A stretch of 23,973 bases of DNA from a virus, in the IMG/VR virus record IMGVR_UViG_3300042478_002738, positions 1 to 23,973 of that record. One strand, given 5' to 3'. Below are positions 14,087 to 21,227 of this stretch, one piece after another. Numbering within the stretch: the stretch's first letter is position 1; the number at the start of each line of letters is the position of its first letter. The position numbers and the translations under genes are program-made. The notes beneath the pieces were generated by a model. That model was not told the DNA's origin. It did no database searches and saw only the letters and a list, made by a program, of their open reading frames with translations.

Positions 14087-14339
14087 CGCGCTCTGTTCAG
14101 TGAATCCACTCTAGAGGGTACCGGATGGGAACCTATGAGGTAGGGTACTGGGGCCATCCGCACACGCTGCTCCATGGCGATGCCGACCACTGCCCGGACT
14201 AGGTGGTGGGCGCTTTGCGTTCCACCGCAAAGCTCGGCCTCTCGCCTGTCACTGGACCCGTCGAGGTCTGCCGCTGGTTCCGGCTTTGTAAGGCTCAGGG
14301 CGGCAGCAAGCAACGAGCGGGTGGCCTCTATTCCGCGCC
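14087..14339. promoter_or_regulatory. Divergent intergenic region with repeats
   Basis: This gap separates RHH 3 from the winged-helix gene. AGGGTAC occurs twice in direct orientation, at 14115-14121 and 14142-14148. GGATGG (14123-14128) and CCATCC (14154-14159) form widely spaced inverted arms. A hairpin follows at 14212-14233, listed separately. No clear -35 box stands out; TAGGGT at 14141-14146 could be a weak -10. A possible 57-aa frame occupies 14174-14347. Confidence 0.4.
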
Positions 14340-14347
14340 ATGATTGA
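14174..14347 (+). CDS. Possible 57-aa frame upstream of the winged-helix gene
   Basis: ATG at 14174 opens a frame beginning MAMPTTARTRWWALCVPP and ending IPRHD. It overlaps the next start by 8 nt, like the other coupled genes here. The composition (Ser/Arg/Ala-rich, no obvious fold) is not convincing, and a stable hairpin lies inside it, so it may be a leader region instead of a gene. Confidence 0.2.
   Translation: MAMPTTARTRWWALCVPPQSSASRLSLDPSRSAAGSGFVRLRAAASNERVASIPRHD
14212..14233. other. Perfect 8-bp hairpin in leader region
   Basis: GCTTTGCG (14212-14219) and CGCAAAGC (14226-14233) form a perfect stem with a 6-nt TTCCAC loop. No T-tract follows on either strand, so termination is unlikely. 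It could be a protein-binding dyad or a transcript structure ahead of the wHTH gene. Confidence 0.5.
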
Positions 14348-14807
14348 ACCCGCCTACCTGGCAGCACTGCGTCATCAGGTGCGTTGTGAACTACTGCTGA
14401 CGATGGTGCAGCTAGAGCAGCTGTGCCCTAGCTGGTGGGCTGACCTCAGCGAGATGGCCCAGCAGCTAGGCACCGATCGCGCATCCCTGAATCGGTCGCT
14501 GACCAAGCTGGAGGCAATGGGATTGATCAGGCGCGAGCGGATCAGCAACACCGGCGGGAACTGGGTTTGGTGGGTCAAGCGTTGCGAAGATGACCAGCCG
14601 TGTCCAGACGCCGAGCCGGCGTGGAGGCTGCGCGATCTTCAGCGCGGGAGAGTCATTCGCGTCACGATCCGCGGCAGGTGGCAATGGGCGGAGCGCCAGG
14701 GGATTCCTCGGGCAACGATGCAGAGCTTCCTTGGCGGCCACCAACGCACGATGAAAGGCCGATGGCAGGTGGCAGGCAGTCCATGGGATGACGAATCTGG
14801 CTGCTGA
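14340..14807 (+). CDS. Winged helix-turn-helix regulator (MarR-like N-terminus)
   Basis: This 155-aa protein has a winged-helix DNA-binding domain in residues 20-85. The LSEMAQQLGTDRASLNRSLTKLEAMGLIRRE stretch is a classic helix 2, recognition helix and wing entry, and GGNWVWWVKR is the wing strand. The rest (ARG/TRP-rich, with RGRVIRVTIRGRWQWAERQGI) is not recognised. The start is ATG at 14340. It may regulate the long plus-strand operon downstream or the divergent RHH 3. MarR-like is a fold description only, since a ligand-binding domain is not evident. Confidence 0.7.
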   Translation: MIEPAYLAALRHQVRCELLLTMVQLEQLCPSWWADLSEMAQQLGTDRASLNRSLTKLEAMGLIRRERISNTGGNWVWWVKRCEDDQPCPDAEPAWRLRDLQRGRVIRVTIRGRWQWAERQGIPRATMQSFLGGHQRTMKGRWQVAGSPWDDESGC

Positions 14808-14820
14808 TGGGTGCAAATGG

Positions 14821-14856
14821 GGAACCGTTGCGGTAGGGTGGTGGAGACCACTCGCC
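14821..14856 (+). promoter_or_regulatory. Putative promoter/leader module with CCACTCGCC box
   Basis: GGAACCGTTGCGGTA (14821-14835) matches 14 of 15 bases with 19666-19680, which also lies upstream of a gene start. It is followed by a 5-bp stem (14838-14842 and 14847-14851) and by CCACTCGCC (14848-14856), a box found before several starts here. The module precedes the 102-aa gene. Confidence 0.4.
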
Positions 14857-14864
14857 ATGCACCA

Positions 14865-15173
14865 ATGGGCCACCATCAGGCGCCCTGCGCGCCGCCCCCG
14901 TCAATCAACACCATCCGCCAGCAGCTCGACGACCTACTGGCCCAAATCGAAACCGACCAACAGGCTCTCGCCGCCGAGAGCGCGGCCGTGGCCCGTGCCA
15001 CCGAGGCGCTGCACGAAACCCCGGCGCTGCAGGCTGCCCTATCCCAGGGCCAAGAGCTGATGCGCGGCCGGGTGGTTGCGCTGATTGACCACCAGCTGGG
15101 GATGCTTAGGGAATCGTCTACGGCGGTGGTGCTGCGGGCGCTGCGGCAGCAGGTCAGGGAGGTGGAGGCATGA
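14865..15173 (+). CDS. Predicted coiled-coil protein, 102 aa
   Basis: After a short Pro-rich start the protein is almost entirely helical with heptad-like leucines (TIRQQLDDLLAQIETDQQAL, then AAVARATEALHE and further LIDHQLGMLRESS). It has no cysteine cluster or membrane segment. ATG at 14865 was chosen; an ATG at 14857 is in another frame that gives an Arg/Pro/Ser-rich non-protein-like product. It is the first gene of the coupled train and overlaps the next gene by four bases. It resembles siphovirus helical accessory proteins only in a general way. Confidence 0.6.
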   Translation: MGHHQAPCAPPPSINTIRQQLDDLLAQIETDQQALAAESAAVARATEALHETPALQAALSQGQELMRGRVVALIDHQLGMLRESSTAVVLRALRQQVREVEA

Positions 15174-15298
15174 CCCTCTGCATCCTCGCCGGCATGGTCG
15201 AGATCATCGCCGTGCTGTCGATCGTCGGCACCGCCACCTTGGCCACGTCGCTGTGGTGGGCGCTGTGTGAGCGGTTGGTGGGGGAGGGGGAGCCATGA
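15170..15298 (+). CDS. Small single-pass membrane protein, 42 aa
   Basis: The protein MTLCILAGMVEIIAVLSIVG continues with TATLATSLWWALCERLVGEG and is dominated by a hydrophobic segment of roughly residues 3-31, enough for one membrane span. A good GGAGG-type ribosome site precedes the ATG. It overlaps the upstream and downstream genes by four bases each (ATGA). It could be a tiny holin-like or inhibitory membrane peptide, but no lysis gene is nearby, so the role is open. Confidence 0.6.
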   Translation: MTLCILAGMVEIIAVLSIVGTATLATSLWWALCERLVGEGEP

Positions 15299-15447
15299 CC
15301 TGGTACGTCCCATCCGCGATCCTCGCCGCACTGCGCGGCTACCAGCCCTCCGCCGGCACTGGCGGGTTCCTGCTGCAGGCGCCCGCCCCTGGCCTGGTGC
15401 TGGCCAATCCGCCGTTCAGCACGGAGGCCAGCCGTGTTCAACGCTGA
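15295..15447 (+). CDS. 50-aa miniature methyltransferase-like remnant
   Basis: Within only 25 residues this peptide carries PSAGTGGFLL (residues 18-27) and LVLANPPFS (34-42). These equal motif I and motif IV of N6-adenine methylases of the HsdM type, normally separated by about 50 or more residues. It therefore looks like an internally deleted methyltransferase whose SAM and catalytic loops were fused. It begins with ATG at 15295 (ATGA overlap) and ends 14 nt inside the intact methyltransferase gene. The small size argues against activity; chance similarity is possible. Confidence 0.5.
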   Translation: MTWYVPSAILAALRGYQPSAGTGGFLLQAPAPGLVLANPPFSTEASRVQR

Positions 15448-16867
15448 CTTCTACCCCACGCCGCCCGACGTGGCGGCCACCATGCTCGACCCACTCGACC
15501 TGCGCGGCCGGGTGGTGGTGGAGCCTTCCGCCGGCTCGGGCAACCTGGTACAGGCCTGCCTAGAACGCGGCGCCGCCGAAGTGCTCATGGTTGAGCCTGA
15601 GCCGAAGCTGCGGGCCATCCTCGCCGGCATTCCCGCCGACTGCCACCTGATCGGCAACGACTGGCTGGCCGTCACTGCCGAGCAGATCAGCCACGTCGAT
15701 CTGATCGTGATGAACCCGCCGTTCTCGGCCGATGAGCGGCACATCCTGCACGCCTGCGAGATCGCTCCGCCAGGCTGCGAGATCGTCGCGCTGTGCAACT
15801 GGAACACCGTCAGCAATGAGCACTGGGGCAACAGGGCTAGCCGGGAGCTCTGCACGCTGATCGAGCAGTACGGCAGCCGCCAGAAGCTGGGCCCGGTGTT
15901 TGAGGACGCCGAGCGCACCACGCGCTGCGAGATCGGCCTGGTGCGGCTCACCAAGCCCGGCCAACGTGCAAGCGGCGCTGATGAGTTCGACGGGTTCTTC
16001 CTGGGGCCCGACGACATCGAGGCCGAAGGCCAGGGCCTGATCAAGTACCGCCGCAGCCGCGACCTGGTAAACCGTTACGTGGAGGCCTGCAAAATCTATG
16101 ACCAGCAGCTGGAGGCCGGCGTGCGTCTGCAGGCCCAGGTGGGCGGCATCTACAAAGGCGAGCTGGGCATCCAGATCAGCATGGAAGGCTGCGCCGCCAG
16201 CCGCAACCGGTTCCGCAAGCAGCTCCAGAAGTCATTCTGGGAGTCGGTGATCGCCGAGATGCTCCCCCAGGAGATGGCGACCAGCCAGCTAGCAGGGGAC
16301 ATCAACAAGTTCGTGGAGCAGCAGACGAAGGTGCCATTCACCGAGCGGAACCTGTTCAGGATGCTGCAGGTGATCGCCGGCACCACTGACCAGCGGATCG
16401 ACCGGGCGGTCGAGGCCGCATTCGATGAGCTCACCCGCCACACCGCTGAGAACCGGTGGAACGTGGAGGGGTGGAAGACGAACGACGCCTACCTGTTCAA
16501 TCAGAAGTTCATCGTGCCTTACCTGGCGGAGAAGGACTGGAGCGGCGGCACAGTCAGCCTGAAGCAGTACTCCGCCAACTTCCCCAGAATCTGCGATCTG
16601 ATCAAGGCGCTCTGCTACATCACGGGTCGGCCATATGCCGAGGTGGAAGAGCCATCGGGTGGCTACAGCTACATCGATGCCGGCGTCTGGTACGACTGGG
16701 GCTTCTTCGAGTTCAAAATGTTCAAGAAAGGCACGGGCCACTTCAGGTTCAAGGACTTGGATGACTGGGCCGCCCTTAATGCCAGGGTGGCCCGCATCAA
16801 GGGCCTGGTGCTGCCGGAGAAACTCCGGCGGCCGAAGCAGCGCAGGCGGCAGGGGGTGGCGGCATGA
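15434..16867 (+). CDS. N6-type DNA methyltransferase with DUF4942-like C-terminus
   Basis: This 477-aa protein starts with a Rossmann methylase domain: motif I EPSAGSGNLVQA at residues 30-41, an acidic MVEPEPKLR equivalent to the SAM-ribose site, and motif IV IVMNPPFS at 91-98, the NPPF form of adenine-N6 enzymes. The C-terminal half ends in a block GVWYDWGFFEFKMFKKGTG with FRFKDLDDWAALNA, which fits the DUF4942 pattern common in phage and plasmid methylases. GTG at 15434 is the start; it is preceded in the overlap by the 50-aa gene. It likely protects phage DNA or controls genes. Target sequence unknown. Confidence 0.85.
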   Translation: MFNADFYPTPPDVAATMLDPLDLRGRVVVEPSAGSGNLVQACLERGAAEVLMVEPEPKLRAILAGIPADCHLIGNDWLAVTAEQISHVDLIVMNPPFSADERHILHACEIAPPGCEIVALCNWNTVSNEHWGNRASRELCTLIEQYGSRQKLGPVFEDAERTTRCEIGLVRLTKPGQRASGADEFDGFFLGPDDIEAEGQGLIKYRRSRDLVNRYVEACKIYDQQLEAGVRLQAQVGGIYKGELGIQISMEGCAASRNRFRKQLQKSFWESVIAEMLPQEMATSQLAGDINKFVEQQTKVPFTERNLFRMLQVIAGTTDQRIDRAVEAAFDELTRHTAENRWNVEGWKTNDAYLFNQKFIVPYLAEKDWSGGTVSLKQYSANFPRICDLIKALCYITGRPYAEVEEPSGGYSYIDAGVWYDWGFFEFKMFKKGTGHFRFKDLDDWAALNARVARIKGLVLPEKLRRPKQRRRQGVAA

Positions 16868-17007
16868 CCAAAACCCGCCGCCTAACCATCTGCCTCACCC
16901 TCCCCGAGGTTGAGGCGCTCCGCCGCCAGCTCCGGCCTGGCGAGGGGATGAACGATCTGCTGCGGCGGATCGTGAACGACCGCATCCACAACCCCATCCC
17001 GCAATGA
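16864..17007 (+). CDS. Ribbon-helix-helix-like miniprotein (RHH 4)
   Basis: The 47-aa product MTKTRRLTICLTLPEVEALR continues with RQLRPGEGMNDLLRRIVNDR. It has a basic strand then two short helices in the RHH arrangement, with the second helix slightly short. It overlaps both neighbours by ATGA. It may repress the coupled operon from within or act as a DNA-binding accessory to the methylase. Recognition is by pattern only. Confidence 0.6.
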   Translation: MTKTRRLTICLTLPEVEALRRQLRPGEGMNDLLRRIVNDRIHNPIPQ

Positions 17008-17279
17008 TCACCCTCACCACCCCCACCCAGCAGGCCATGGCCCGCATCGCCACCGCGCCTGTCACCAGCGATCAGGCCCGCCCCACGCCGACAGCATCCA
17101 CCCGGTTATCCCTGGCCGCCTGCCCCATGCCGGGCCGGTGCCCTGAGCCCTGCCAGACCTGCACCGCCGTCGCCCGCAGCGTCGCTGCTGAGCTGGGGCA
17201 GATCCTTCGGTCGCGCCACGGTGGGTCCAGTTCGGTGGCGGACTGGCTGGATGGATTCACACACACCCCAACGCCATGA
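17004..17279 (+). CDS. Hypothetical 91-aa protein with Cys cluster
   Basis: A Thr/Ala-rich N-terminal half is followed by CPMPGRCPEPCQTC (cysteines at about 40, 47, 51 and 54), which could hold one zinc ion. A helical segment (AVARSVAAELGQILRSRHG) leads to a polar end. It is coupled to RHH 4 and to the glycosyltransferase by ATGA overlaps. The N-terminal part looks disordered. No known family is evident, and the metal site is inferred from spacing alone. Confidence 0.5.
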   Translation: MITLTTPTQQAMARIATAPVTSDQARPTPTASTRLSLAACPMPGRCPEPCQTCTAVARSVAAELGQILRSRHGGSSSVADWLDGFTHTPTP

Positions 17280-19648
17280 CTCGCTGCATCGTCATTGGGT
17301 GGGACGCCCACCACAACTGCATCGGCCGGGCCCATCTGATCGCCCGTGCCGCCGCGCTGGCATTCTCTGAGGTCCAGCTGATCGCCTTCGGGTTCACCCA
17401 TCTAGGCCGTGAGGTGTGGGCGCCGTTGCGGGGTGAGCCGATCACTGTCATCCCTGAGCCCAAAACCGTCTCAGCGCTGATTCATCGCTGCCGCCGCGTC
17501 GCCGCGGCCACCGATGCAGACGTGGTGATCGCCTGCAAAACCCGGCTGCCGTCAGTGCTGCTGGGCATCGCCATCGCTGAGCGCAACGGCGCCCGGCTGA
17601 TCGTTGACATCGACGATCACGAATTGGCGTTCATCGATCCGAACGATGCCCCGCTCTCGCCGCTGGCGCTGCAGCAGCAGTTTCCCGAACGGCTTGGCGA
17701 GGCCCCCTACTCGCCGTTCTGGACGCTAGCGGCGCAGCAGCTCACCAAGGCCGCTGATCACATCATCACCTGCAACACCGAGCTGCAAGCGCTGCACGGC
17801 GGGGGGATCATCGCCCACCTGCGCGACCTAGATGCGTTTCAATCGCCGCAGGCTGAGCCGCCCGCTGAGCTGCTGGAGATCCGCCGCCGCTGCACCCCGT
17901 TGGTGATGTTCCTAGGCACGCCGCAGCGGCACAAGGGCCTCGACGCCATCGCTCAGGCCGTGGCCCAGGTGCCAGGTGCTGGCGCGGCATTCATCGGCCG
18001 CATTCCCGACCGAGGGATTGTGAACGACATCACCCGCGCAGCCGGCGATCAGGCCGCGATGATCGACAGCGTGCCATTTGCGGCTATGCCCGCCTGCCTC
18101 GCGCTAGCTGATGCGGCGGTGCTGCTGCAGGATCGGTCCCGCGAAGCCAGCCAGTATCAACTGCCGGCCAAGGGCTGCGATGCGCTGGCGGCCGGCATCA
18201 GGCTGATCGCCACACCTACCCCGCCGCTGCAGATGCTGGCGGACTGGGGGTTTCGGGGGATTTCATTTGTGGAGTCGCCCGCCGAACTGCCCGACGCGAT
18301 CCGCCAGCTGCAGCCACTGAGCGCTGCCGATCGGGAGGTGAATCAGCGCCTCGCGCACCAGCACCTGTCCTATGCCTCTGGAGCTACCACCATGCGCCAC
18401 CTCCTGTCCCAGCCCAGCCGCCGAGCGATCAGTTACGCCGCCAGATCATTGATCGGGCTGCCTGAGCCTGGCCGGCGGATCATCTTGATGCTCTGGAAGC
18501 AGAACGACGCTGGAGTGTTCGGCAGGCGGGTGGACATGGTGGCCAAGTATTTGGCCAGCCGCGATGACGTGGACCAGGTGCTGCTGGTGGAGAAACCGCT
18601 TAGCACGCTGGACCTGCGCAAGCTGGAACAGAGCCAGAACCGGCATCACCGGCTGTTGCACCGTTACGCGCAGCGGAAAAAGGTAGGGCTGCTGGACAAA
18701 GGCAAGCTGGCCATCCGCACGCCGGTGATGCCTGCGGGGCTCAGCGTGGCTGAACAGGGCGACTTCATTGAGCGGTACTGCCAAGGGCTGGTGGAGCAGT
18801 CCCTGGCGCGATTCCCCGGCGCCAAGGTGGGCCTCTGGGTCTATCCGTACTACCGCCACGCCGAGCGGATCGCCGCAGCCCTACCCACCGACTATGTGAT
18901 CGCCGACGTGGTAGACGATCACAGGGCATGGCCCAACACATCCGCCGAGCGGAAGACAGAGCTCACGGAGCACTACCGCGCCATCCTTGATCTGGCCGAC
19001 ATGGGCCTTTACAACTGCCGGCACACGCTGCAGAGCATCGGCAGACTCAGCCCCACGAAGGCGCAGGTGGTGGCCAATGGCGTGGATTTCACCGGCGCAC
19101 CGGACGCGGAAGAGGTGGCTGACCTGCGGGAGCAGTTGGTAGCGCCCGGCAATTTCCGGGGGATCATCGGCTATGCCGGAAACCTGGAGTCGAAACTGGA
19201 CTGGCCATTGGTGGAGCACGTGGCAGCCAAAAACCCTGACGACCTGGTGCTGATGATCGGCAGCACGCACGTGGCCACCCAGCTGCCACAGCGGCGGAAC
19301 ATTCGCTACGTGGGCCCAGTGCCCTATGACGAGCTGCGCGCCTATCTGGCGACGTTTGACGTGGCGATCATCCCGCACCTGAAAACGAATCTCACGGCGG
19401 CGATGAACCCGCTGAAATGCTGGGTGTACGCCACGCTGGGGATTCCAATCATCAGCACCGACATCCCTAACCTGCCGGAGGATCTGCCGCAGCTGAAAAT
19501 CACGCGCAGTCAGGGCGGGTTTACGAAGAACGTCCGCAAGGCGCTGAATTTGGGAGCTGAGATGGAGGCTGACGAGATCCTTGAGATCATCCGCCGCCAC
19601 AGCTGGGCCAGCCGCCTGGAGTCGGTGGTGGACTGGTTTCATTACTGA
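17276..19648 (+). CDS. Tandem two-domain glycosyltransferase (GT-B fold)
   Basis: This 790-aa protein contains two GT-B glycosyltransferase units. In unit 1 (about residues 1-390) a Rossmann start and VIACKTRLPSVLLGIA, IVDIDDHELAFID, then FLGTPQRHKGLDAI and a C-terminal segment resemble GT4-type enzymes. Unit 2 (about 397-790) restarts with RRIILMLWKQNDAGVFGRR. It has IADVVDDHRAWPN, VVANGVDF, IGYAGNLESKLDW, NIRYVGPVPYDELRAYL and FDVAIIPHLKTNLTAAMNPL, as in TuaH-like GT4 enzymes. The two could work sequentially or one could be non-catalytic. No signal peptide is visible. It sits in the early-type train right after methylase genes, so targets may be DNA, virion or host surface. Its composition matches its neighbours. 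Confidence 0.85.
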   Translation: MTRCIVIGWDAHHNCIGRAHLIARAAALAFSEVQLIAFGFTHLGREVWAPLRGEPITVIPEPKTVSALIHRCRRVAAATDADVVIACKTRLPSVLLGIAIAERNGARLIVDIDDHELAFIDPNDAPLSPLALQQQFPERLGEAPYSPFWTLAAQQLTKAADHIITCNTELQALHGGGIIAHLRDLDAFQSPQAEPPAELLEIRRRCTPLVMFLGTPQRHKGLDAIAQAVAQVPGAGAAFIGRIPDRGIVNDITRAAGDQAAMIDSVPFAAMPACLALADAAVLLQDRSREASQYQLPAKGCDALAAGIRLIATPTPPLQMLADWGFRGISFVESPAELPDAIRQLQPLSAADREVNQRLAHQHLSYASGATTMRHLLSQPSRRAISYAARSLIGLPEPGRRIILMLWKQNDAGVFGRRVDMVAKYLASRDDVDQVLLVEKPLSTLDLRKLEQSQNRHHRLLHRYAQRKKVGLLDKGKLAIRTPVMPAGLSVAEQGDFIERYCQGLVEQSLARFPGAKVGLWVYPYYRHAERIAAALPTDYVIADVVDDHRAWPNTSAERKTELTEHYRAILDLADMGLYNCRHTLQSIGRLSPTKAQVVANGVDFTGAPDAEEVADLREQLVAPGNFRGIIGYAGNLESKLDWPLVEHVAAKNPDDLVLMIGSTHVATQLPQRRNIRYVGPVPYDELRAYLATFDVAIIPHLKTNLTAAMNPLKCWVYATLGIPIISTDIPNLPEDLPQLKITRSQGGFTKNVRKALNLGAEMEADEILEIIRRHSWASRLESVVDWFHY

Positions 19649-19665
19649 CCGGGGGGTGCGGAACC

Positions 19666-19714
19666 GGAACCGCTGCGGTATGATTTCACCACGGGCACAG
19701 GCCCGCCACTCGCC
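19666..19714 (+). promoter_or_regulatory. Putative promoter/leader upstream of the AT-rich gene
   Basis: GGAACCGCTGCGGTA (19666-19680) contains the perfect 11-bp palindrome ACCGCTGCGGT and repeats the element at 14821-14835. TATGAT at 19679-19684 fits a -10 box, although no good -35 is present. CCACTCGCC at 19706-19714 is the shared leader box, 11 nt before the ATG at 19725. Confidence 0.45.
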
Positions 19715-19724
19715 ACTGCTTGCC

Positions 19725-20000
19725 ATGACCAAACAGACCGCCCCCCATCTCGCGGGAGGCCGAGCAATGACAATGCAACCAAAATTCTGGTCGGCTCGAT
19801 ACAAAATAATCATAAACGAGCACGGAAATCTTTATGAAGTTATGTACAAGCCGTTTTGGTTTTGGCCAATTTGGAGGGCATTTTCTCCCGTTCCGTTTGA
19901 TACCATTGAGAACGCTCGTCATTACTGCGCTATTCATTATTACGGCATTTCCAGGAGAGGCACGGAAGTCGCCAGGTTTTCCTCTGACGAGCTAAAATAG
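19725..20000 (+). CDS. Hypothetical 91-aa protein of low GC composition
   Basis: Apart from the first few residues the gene is notably AT-richer than its neighbours, which suggests recent acquisition. The protein is aromatic and strand-rich (FWSARYKIIINEHGN, LYEVMYKPFWFWPIWRAF), followed by TIENARHYCAIHYYG. The Trp/Phe run is interrupted by Lys and Pro, so it is not a clean membrane span. ATG at 19725 was chosen because of the GCCATGACC leader; an internal ATG at about residue 15 also fits. Function unknown. Confidence 0.55.
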   Translation: MTKQTAPHLAGGRAMTMQPKFWSARYKIIINEHGNLYEVMYKPFWFWPIWRAFSPVPFDTIENARHYCAIHYYGISRRGTEVARFSSDELK

Positions 20001-20062
20001 AGGCCCAGATTGCCTGCCCTTGATTCCCTCCTTTATTCACAACCTTCTACCCTTTCATTGCC

Positions 20063-20251
20063 ATGACCACGATTTTCTGCACCGTCTTGGTGCTGCTGTT
20101 ATTGCCCGCGCTGTTCCTGTTGTGGCTGACGGAATCCCGCCAGCAACGCGCCCGCCGCTGGCGCCGCGATGGGCTCACCTATCGGGTGATTGCGGAGCGG
20201 TTGGGCTGCTCACAGACCACCGCTCGCCGGTTGGTGGGGGTGGGGGCATGA
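20063..20251 (+). CDS. Membrane-anchored helix-turn-helix miniprotein
   Basis: This 62-aa protein has an N-terminal hydrophobic span (IFCTVLVLLLLPALFLLWL, residues 4-22), a basic linker (SRQQRARRWRR), and a C-terminal HTH (GLTYRVIAERLGCSQTTARR, residues 37-56) like the short resolvase-type DNA-binding units. The basic linker favours the HTH facing the cytoplasm. ATG at 20063 follows a GCC-ATGACC context. It overlaps the next gene by ATGA. It may tether DNA to the membrane or act as a repressor. Such a fusion in 62 aa is unusual. Confidence 0.6.
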   Translation: MTTIFCTVLVLLLLPALFLLWLTESRQQRARRWRRDGLTYRVIAERLGCSQTTARRLVGVGA

Positions 20252-20916
20252 GCACGCCACGTCGCGCCACGCCTGAGCAGTGGGATCTAATCGCAGAAAC
20301 AGCCGGCGGCTGCATGTCTGCCACCATCCTCGAACTCCGCGCCCGCGTCGAGGCGCTGGAAGCTGCGCAGCTAGAGCAGGCCGAGAGCGGCCGGTTCTGC
20401 GTTGACGCCATCGTTCGGCGGGTGGAGGCGCTGGAAGCCGCGCCGCAAGACAAGCTCGACCGGCTGATTGCGCTGGACCGCGAGGATCCGACTCCCGATC
20501 CCGCCATGTATTTGAATACCAATAAGAATAATAATGCTGATCCGCAGGATAATAAGCATTTATCAGTGACCGAACTCCGCGCCTGGCGCCCGCTCGACAT
20601 TGAGACCACCTACGGCAGCGAAGCCGCTGCCGATGCCGCGCAGATCCTGCACGCTCCCATGGTGGTGGAGGGCACATTCGATCACGGCGGCGAGACCTAC
20701 CGGTACAAGGCCAACGCCACGAAGGAATCCTTGACAGATGGCACGCCGCTGTTGGAGAGGGTGGCAAAAGCGATCTACAATGTTCCCCCCTCCCCCTCTG
20801 CCGAAGCCAGCGCCGCAATCCGTGAGGTCGCCACCTGGCTCGACCGGTTCGCCCTCCACGGCTCCGGCGAGTATGCGCAGGCGGCCAAGGTGCTGCGGCA
20901 GGAGGTGGGGCAATGA
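20248..20916 (+). CDS. Hypothetical 222-aa protein with helical repeats and AT-rich insert
   Basis: The N-terminal part has two copies of a VEALEAA coiled-coil unit (LRARVEALEAAQLEQ, then RRVEALEAAPQDK). An Asn/Lys-rich low-complexity stretch (NTNKNNNADPQDNK), coded by an AT-rich 60-bp insert at about 20505-20570, separates it from a second region. That region has strands (VVEGTFDHGGETYRYKANAT) and C-terminal helices (SAAIREVATWLDRFALHG). The start is ATG at 20248 by ATGA coupling; the open frame upstream is not real. The second half might be a single-subunit binding domain, but no family is recognised. Confidence 0.55.
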   Translation: MSTPRRATPEQWDLIAETAGGCMSATILELRARVEALEAAQLEQAESGRFCVDAIVRRVEALEAAPQDKLDRLIALDREDPTPDPAMYLNTNKNNNADPQDNKHLSVTELRAWRPLDIETTYGSEAAADAAQILHAPMVVEGTFDHGGETYRYKANATKESLTDGTPLLERVAKAIYNVPPSPSAEASAAIREVATWLDRFALHGSGEYAQAAKVLRQEVGQ

Positions 20917-21227
20917 GCCTTGACCTACACAATCTGCCTGCCTGGCCTCAAAGCCAAGAGTCAGTGACAGACCAACTGGCCAGCCTTGTGCTTATAGCCA
21001 ATCGGCTGGGCTTGTATGACGCCGCTGATGCTGTTAAGCAAATGAGCGGAAATATACCGCAGCTAAAGTATGGCTGCCATGTAGACCTAGAGCCACATCA
21101 AGAGCCAGACGGGTGCGTAATTGACGATGGCAATTTTCATAACTGTGTCTACGCAAAACCAGGCATGAGAAAAGAGCAATGCAAGTATTGGAGGATCGTT
21201 TCGCCCAAACTGGAGGCCAGCCAATGA
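20913..21227 (+). CDS. Hypothetical 104-aa cysteine-containing protein
   Basis: The first half is helical (QLASLVLIANRLGLYDAADA), and the second half holds several cysteines (YGCHVDL, DGCVIDD, NCVYAKPGMRKEQCKYW) that may bind metal or form a small redox-stable fold. Base composition is less GC-rich than the flanking genes. A strong AGGAGG-type ribosome site precedes ATG at 20913, and the gene overlaps both neighbours by ATGA. No family known to me. Confidence 0.55.
   Translation: MSLDLHNLPAWPQSQESVTDQLASLVLIANRLGLYDAADAVKQMSGNIPQLKYGCHVDLEPHQEPDGCVIDDGNFHNCVYAKPGMRKEQCKYWRIVSPKLEASQ

Noticed and set aside
14788-15060. Alternative frame for the 102-aa gene, from ATG at 14857
   Set aside because: It follows the CCACTCGCC box directly, but the product is Pro/Arg/Ser-rich with no heptads. 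The frame from 14865 is a plausible coiled coil coupled to the next gene.
18881-19813. Long open frame (about 310 codons) on the minus strand
   Set aside because: Antisense to the second glycosyltransferase module. It has no motif and an odd composition.
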